A stretch of 64,000 nucleotides of DNA from Taeniopygia guttata (Eukaryota; Chordata; Aves; Passeriformes; Estrildidae). The translations under genes and the position numbers were made by a program. The notes under the pieces were generated by a model. The model was not told the origin of the DNA. It worked only from the letters and a program-made list of their open reading frames with translations, and ran no database searches. Location of the stretch: positions 4,216,001-4,280,000 of the forward strand of contig NC_133025.1 in assembly GCF_048771995.1 (NCBI RefSeq). The letters run 5' to 3'. Shown piece by piece: positions 60,401-64,000 of the stretch (position 1 is the first letter of the stretch; the number at the start of each line of letters is the position of its first letter).

Positions 60401-63400
60401 AACTGTGTTAAATTCAAGTTCCTGTAAAAAAAAATCTGCAAATACTTTAGAAGGGGTTTTGATAATCTCACAATTTTGAGAGACTGCTATTATATTCTTG
60501 AAATAAAAGCTGGCAACTGGTGCTGTTACACATGTGTGTATTGTGAAGCTATTGTAGTTTAACTAAAGGCAAAGTTTCTTTCAGACTCTAATTCAGTAAA
60601 ATGTTTCATTCTGAACACTCCTAAATTACAATCAGGTACTTCTAGTAAGTCTTGCTGCTCATTGTATTTTAGAGCATCCACTTGGTTCTAGCACAGTTTT
60701 GTTGTTGCTGCAGGACACATGGCAACTATTTCCTGCTGACATTCAAAGAGGTGGGACGGAGACCTCCGAGCTTTGGAGATGCTTCAGCCATTGCTTTAGA
60801 GCTGTTAAACTCCGGGTATGAATTTGATGAAGGCTCTGTCATCTACAATCGGTTCAGGTAAGGCTGAACTAAACTTCACTGGAAAAATACTCGGCAGAAT
60901 GCTTCCAAGAGTATATTGGCCTGATGAAGTTGTATGAAAACTGAAAGGGAATATATGGCATATTCACTTCTTGATTCTGTTGTGTGTCAAGAACTGGGCT
61001 GTTTTTTCTAGTAGCTGTGGTTAGAACTCCCTTTTGACTTGTGTGTAGTGAACACTGTAACATTTACAGCCAGCACATCATTATATCCACGTGGTATCCA
61101 AGATCTTTTCGTCAGGGTTATCACAAAACCTTGTGGCATTCCAAAGCCAGAAGTTGTCTATTTTAATTTGATTTGAACCATTCTGTTTAGAGTCAGTTCA
61201 GTTGAACTGAAGAGCCTATTTTGCTCTTTTTGTACAGGTCTGTCATCTCTTACAAGACTGATGAGAAACCAATCTTCTCCTTTGAAACGGTGGCTGGCTC
61301 TGGTAAGTAGGGAGCTAGAAACCACCAGTTACATGCAGTGATAAATCACAAGAAAAGTACTCTGAAAATGGGAATATGGTATTAAAACATCTTGTTATGG
61401 TGCTTGTATCTTAGTTTAACAGATGGTTTTGTCTTGGCCAAGATCAGTCCAAGGCTGGCTCAGAAAGGTGCTCTGGGGCAAGGAAGTTAAAAGGAAAGGT
61501 GATGCTAATTCTGGTTTGAGATTCTGTCTCAAGCAAGATTTGTGCATATGTAAATTCTGTCAGTTCCAAAATTTTCAGCACTGAATAGCCTGAGTAGTGA
61601 GTAAAAATACCCCAGAATGTTTCTGCAGCATTGTATGGGAAAGTTAAACATAATATGGTAATAATGTATTTTCCTTTGGTCTGACTTTCCTAATATTAAA
61701 TTGAACTAAAATGCATAAAACAGTTAACAGAATTATAAGTAGCACAGAGATTCTGAAGGTACACATAATATGTTCAGGAAGTCACTCTATGCTGCCTTAA
61801 GTACTGAAACAGTCCAGACAAGTAATCTTCTCTGTGTCATTGTATTTTGCTGGAAGTAGCAAATCTTGGATGTGTCTAAGTTTGCTCCTCCATGGTTTGC
61901 AGAAAGCCTAAGTATCTATGATGATCTTGATGCTGACGTGCTGAGAAACTACCAGGAGTTCACGCTAGCAAACATTCTGTACTACTCCCTGAAAGAATCC
62001 ACCACCAGCGAGCAGAGCGCCAGGATGACTGCCATGGACAACGCTAGCAAGAATGCTTGTAAGTTACTCCCTGGGTTCTCCAGGACTTCAGTTGTTCAGC
62101 AAGAAAGTGTTGACCTCCCTTTGCATAATCCTTTCCTTCAAAAATCAGCTATTTCCTATCTTAATTCCACTTTGAGTGTTTTTTTTGAGCCAGTACAATT
62201 GAGATTCTGTTTCAAATGTGGGCTGTATGTAGACTCTGGAAAGAGGGATTGCTGTAGAGAAACAAGCCTAGGACTGGAAGTGAAATAACAGATTATTTAA
62301 AAGGCATATGAAATACTAAATTAATCTTACAATGGGTGAATATTCCCTATGCTTCTCTCATGTGGCTGCTTTGAGGCTTTCCTGAATTTTTATAAATCTG
62401 TACTTACTCATTCGCCAAATATAATTAGTGCAGTGCAATTTAAAGGTGGCAAAACTTAAACAGTAGTTAAATACCACCTGTCATGGAGCAAGTAGAGAAT
62501 ATATGAGTATTCCTTGGAAGGATACTGGTGATTGTGTGAAACTGATGTGATGTGCAATTGCGCTGCCTGTGATGATAGTCATGGCTCTGATGACTGGCTT
62601 GAGAGAAGGAGGTGATACCTGCTGTGTTTAGAAATAATTGAGAAAAAATAATGGAGAAAAATCTGTCTCCTTTTGCCACAACTTGAAGGAAATAACAATG
62701 CAGTTAATTGACAGTGAAATCTAATTCCAAAGCTAATGATGCCTGCTTGTGTTGTGTTACAATAAGCAATGTCAGGCCTGGTATTTACAAGTCTGCCAGC
62801 TGTTCTGCAGATGTTTAACTAGCTGATTCTCAAGCTGGTTTATAGATGGTTTATTGGTAATATTACCTGCAGGGAAAAAATGTCAGGTGCACTAAGCCTC
62901 TTGTTATTTGCAGTGGTTTACAAGAAACTTGGATATTGTGCCCATAGAGCTTCTCTATCTGCATTTATACACTCATGTTGTGTTTAAACTCCAATCTTGC
63001 CTTATTCCAGCCGAGATGATTGACAAGCTGACCTTGACGTTCAACCGCACCCGCCAGGCTGTCATCACCAAGGAGCTCATTGAGATCATCTCTGGTGCTG
63101 CTGCTCTGTGAGTATCTGTATGAATGTGCAGTCAGAGCTGTTGCAGTCGTGTGCTGCTTGTGTGCCAGGGTAACAGGCAAACTTTGGGATTGTAGGTCTA
63201 AAACCAGAGGGAAGGCAGTCCCTGGCATGGCTCCCAAGCTTTTCAGCTTGCGCAGTTCTACTAACCAGAGCGAAGTGTGGCATTTTTTTCTGATCAAATA
63301 CAGTTTAAAAGCTGGTAAAATAGATCTTCAGCCTCACCAGTCATCCTTGCCTGGAGAGGTGAGGGTTTTCCTCCTGGCCTTTGGTGGATTTTCCCCCTCC

Positions 63401-63934
63401 TCCCTTTTACCTAGGAGGACATTTCCTACTTTGCCTGGTCAAATAGCCCAGTAGTGTTGAGTGGGGGAGAGCAAATGGTGTGACTGAAATGCTTTTGGAT
63501 AAATCAGGTGTTCAGAAGCTCAGAGTTTGGGGCTGGGTTTGCAAGGAGGGAATTTCCAGAATCTTTTCATATGGAATATGTATTTTACTTGAAGTTCAGT
63601 ATTTTGCTTGTTTGCCTGAGGATGAAGCTTTGTGCAGGTGTGTGCTGCAGGTTACAAATGTGTGGGTTTAGACCACAATTTGTAACTGCATGTAGCTCAC
63701 ATGTATTACTGTAACAGTTAAAAATTTGTGCTCTGTATGGAAATACATGTGTTCATATCTTGTGTATTTACAGAATGCCTGGAATATGTACTTTATATGA
63801 TTTTGGTGCTGTATTGTGCTCCTCACAATACATTTGTGGTCATAAATCCGTGCAGAGTTTTGCCTGAATTTGCATGAGTTGCTTCCTAACCTGCTTGTTT
63901 TGTTTTTTCTCATAATATCATAACCAGGGATTAA
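57467..63934 (+). CDS. ATP5F1C: ATP5F1C, mitochondrial ATP synthase F1 subunit gamma (liver-type C-terminus)
   Basis: The rotating central stalk of the mitochondrial F1 ATPase, coupling proton flow through F0 to ATP synthesis in the catalytic beta subunits. Coding exons: 57467-57510, 58632-58666, 59608-59739, 60090-60294, 60714-60857, 61238-61302, 61903-62058, 63011-63107 and 63928-63934. The borders are AG/GT and the phases join to 885 bases, 294 residues; the human precursor has 298. Residues 1-21 ([15 protein letters not shown], then VQVRNM) are a basic presequence and the mature chain begins ATLKDITRRLKS. The N-terminal helix ([20 protein letters not shown]), the Rossmann-like core ([15 protein letters not shown]) and the C-terminal helix ([20 protein letters not shown]) are all present, ending ISGAAALD. 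Exon 3 ends before GTGAGA, giving GALSLYEKAEI at the junction. The last D and stop come from the cassette exon. Confidence 0.96.
58039..58450 (+). mobile_element. CR1 LINE 3' fragment, about 410 bases
   Basis: Plus-strand copy: CTGGAGCGAGTCCGGAGAAG, GGAGCTCTGCCTGGAGAAAA, GCATTGGAATGAGCTGCCCA, GGAGGTTGTGGAGTCCCTGT, and a 3' end TCCAACCTAATTGATTCTGTG. It lies in ATP5F1C intron 1. Confidence 0.94.
58667..63010 (+). other. ATP5F1C introns 2-7, no recognised feature
   Basis: Introns of 0.9, 0.35, 0.4, 0.4, 0.6 and 0.95 kb separate exons 2 to 8. Each shows a plausible pyrimidine tract before its acceptor. I recognised no repeats, RNA genes or extra exons. Intron 8 (63108-63927, 0.8 kb) is equally plain. 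Confidence 0.5.
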
Positions 63935-63965
63935 TCGGAAAAAGCGGTTCAGCCAAATCCAAGAG
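63928..63965 (+). CDS. ATP5F1C: ATP5F1C alternative cassette exon 9 (38 bases)
   Basis: The exon follows ATAACCAG and is itself followed by a GTAAAG donor, so a further exon lies beyond the window. Used after exon 8 (ending GCTCT), it reads G-GAT-TAA and adds Asp and stop. In mammals the matching exon of about 37 bases is included in liver and skipped in heart and muscle, so the two forms differ only in the terminal Asp. The same choice is inferred here. Its upstream acceptor has a weak, interrupted pyrimidine tract (TTTTTTCTCATAATATCATAACCAG is broken by purines), in keeping with a regulated exon. Confidence 0.8.
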
Positions 63966-64000
63966 GTAAAGTTATGTCATAGAAACTGGATTGTGTTTTA

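Noticed and set aside
62059-62288. Read-through of ATP5F1C exon 7 into the intron as an alternative C-terminus
   Set aside because: The open frame simply continues past a good GTAAGT donor, and the phase to exon 8 restores the conserved C-terminal helix.
62559-62640. C/D box snoRNA in ATP5F1C intron 7 (GTGATGATAG and CTCTGATGAC motifs)
   Set aside because: The candidate C and D boxes are too close together, the second CTGA overlaps a further TGATGA, and no terminal stem could be drawn.

Overview
The window is a piece of bird nuclear genome, most likely a passerine. It holds four intron-rich vertebrate genes, about twenty chicken-repeat-1 (CR1) LINE tails whose 3' ends carry the usual bird sequence, several solo LTRs of bird endogenous retroviruses, and no mammal-type SINEs or L1. 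Assignment to passerines is an inference from the number of solo LTRs.

Layout, left to right. ITIH5 lies on the minus strand from about 3.05 to 13.84 kb. Only its first five coding exons are here and the gene runs off the left edge. An intergenic stretch of about 6.8 kb follows, rich in five-base-unit microsatellites and holding a canonical CTCF-type motif. ITIH2 lies on the plus strand (20.68-45.75 kb), complete with 21 coding exons that join without a frame break into 948 residues. KIN lies on the minus strand (48.16-57.31 kb), complete with 13 coding exons and 390 residues. ATP5F1C lies on the plus strand (57.47-63.93 kb) with 9 coding exons giving 294 residues; its last exon in the window is the known tissue-regulated cassette. 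Gene order and orientation (ITIH5 minus, ITIH2 plus, KIN minus, ATP5F1C plus) match human 10p14, which supports the gene identities.

ITIH5 and ITIH2 are head-to-head paralogues of the inter-alpha-trypsin inhibitor heavy-chain family, secreted hyaluronan-matrix proteins. ITIH2 and KIN converge. KIN and ATP5F1C diverge from one CpG-rich promoter, with only 156 bases between their start codons and with NRF1, ETS and YY1 motifs.

I see no CRISPR, prokaryotic or otherwise undescribed gene system. The most interesting non-coding signals are the two long homopurine/homopyrimidine tracts bracketing ITIH5 exon 1, the CTCF-type motif between the ITIH promoters, the shared KIN/ATP5F1C promoter, the 38-base ATP5F1C cassette exon and a solo LTR with a triplicated TATA-bearing unit.
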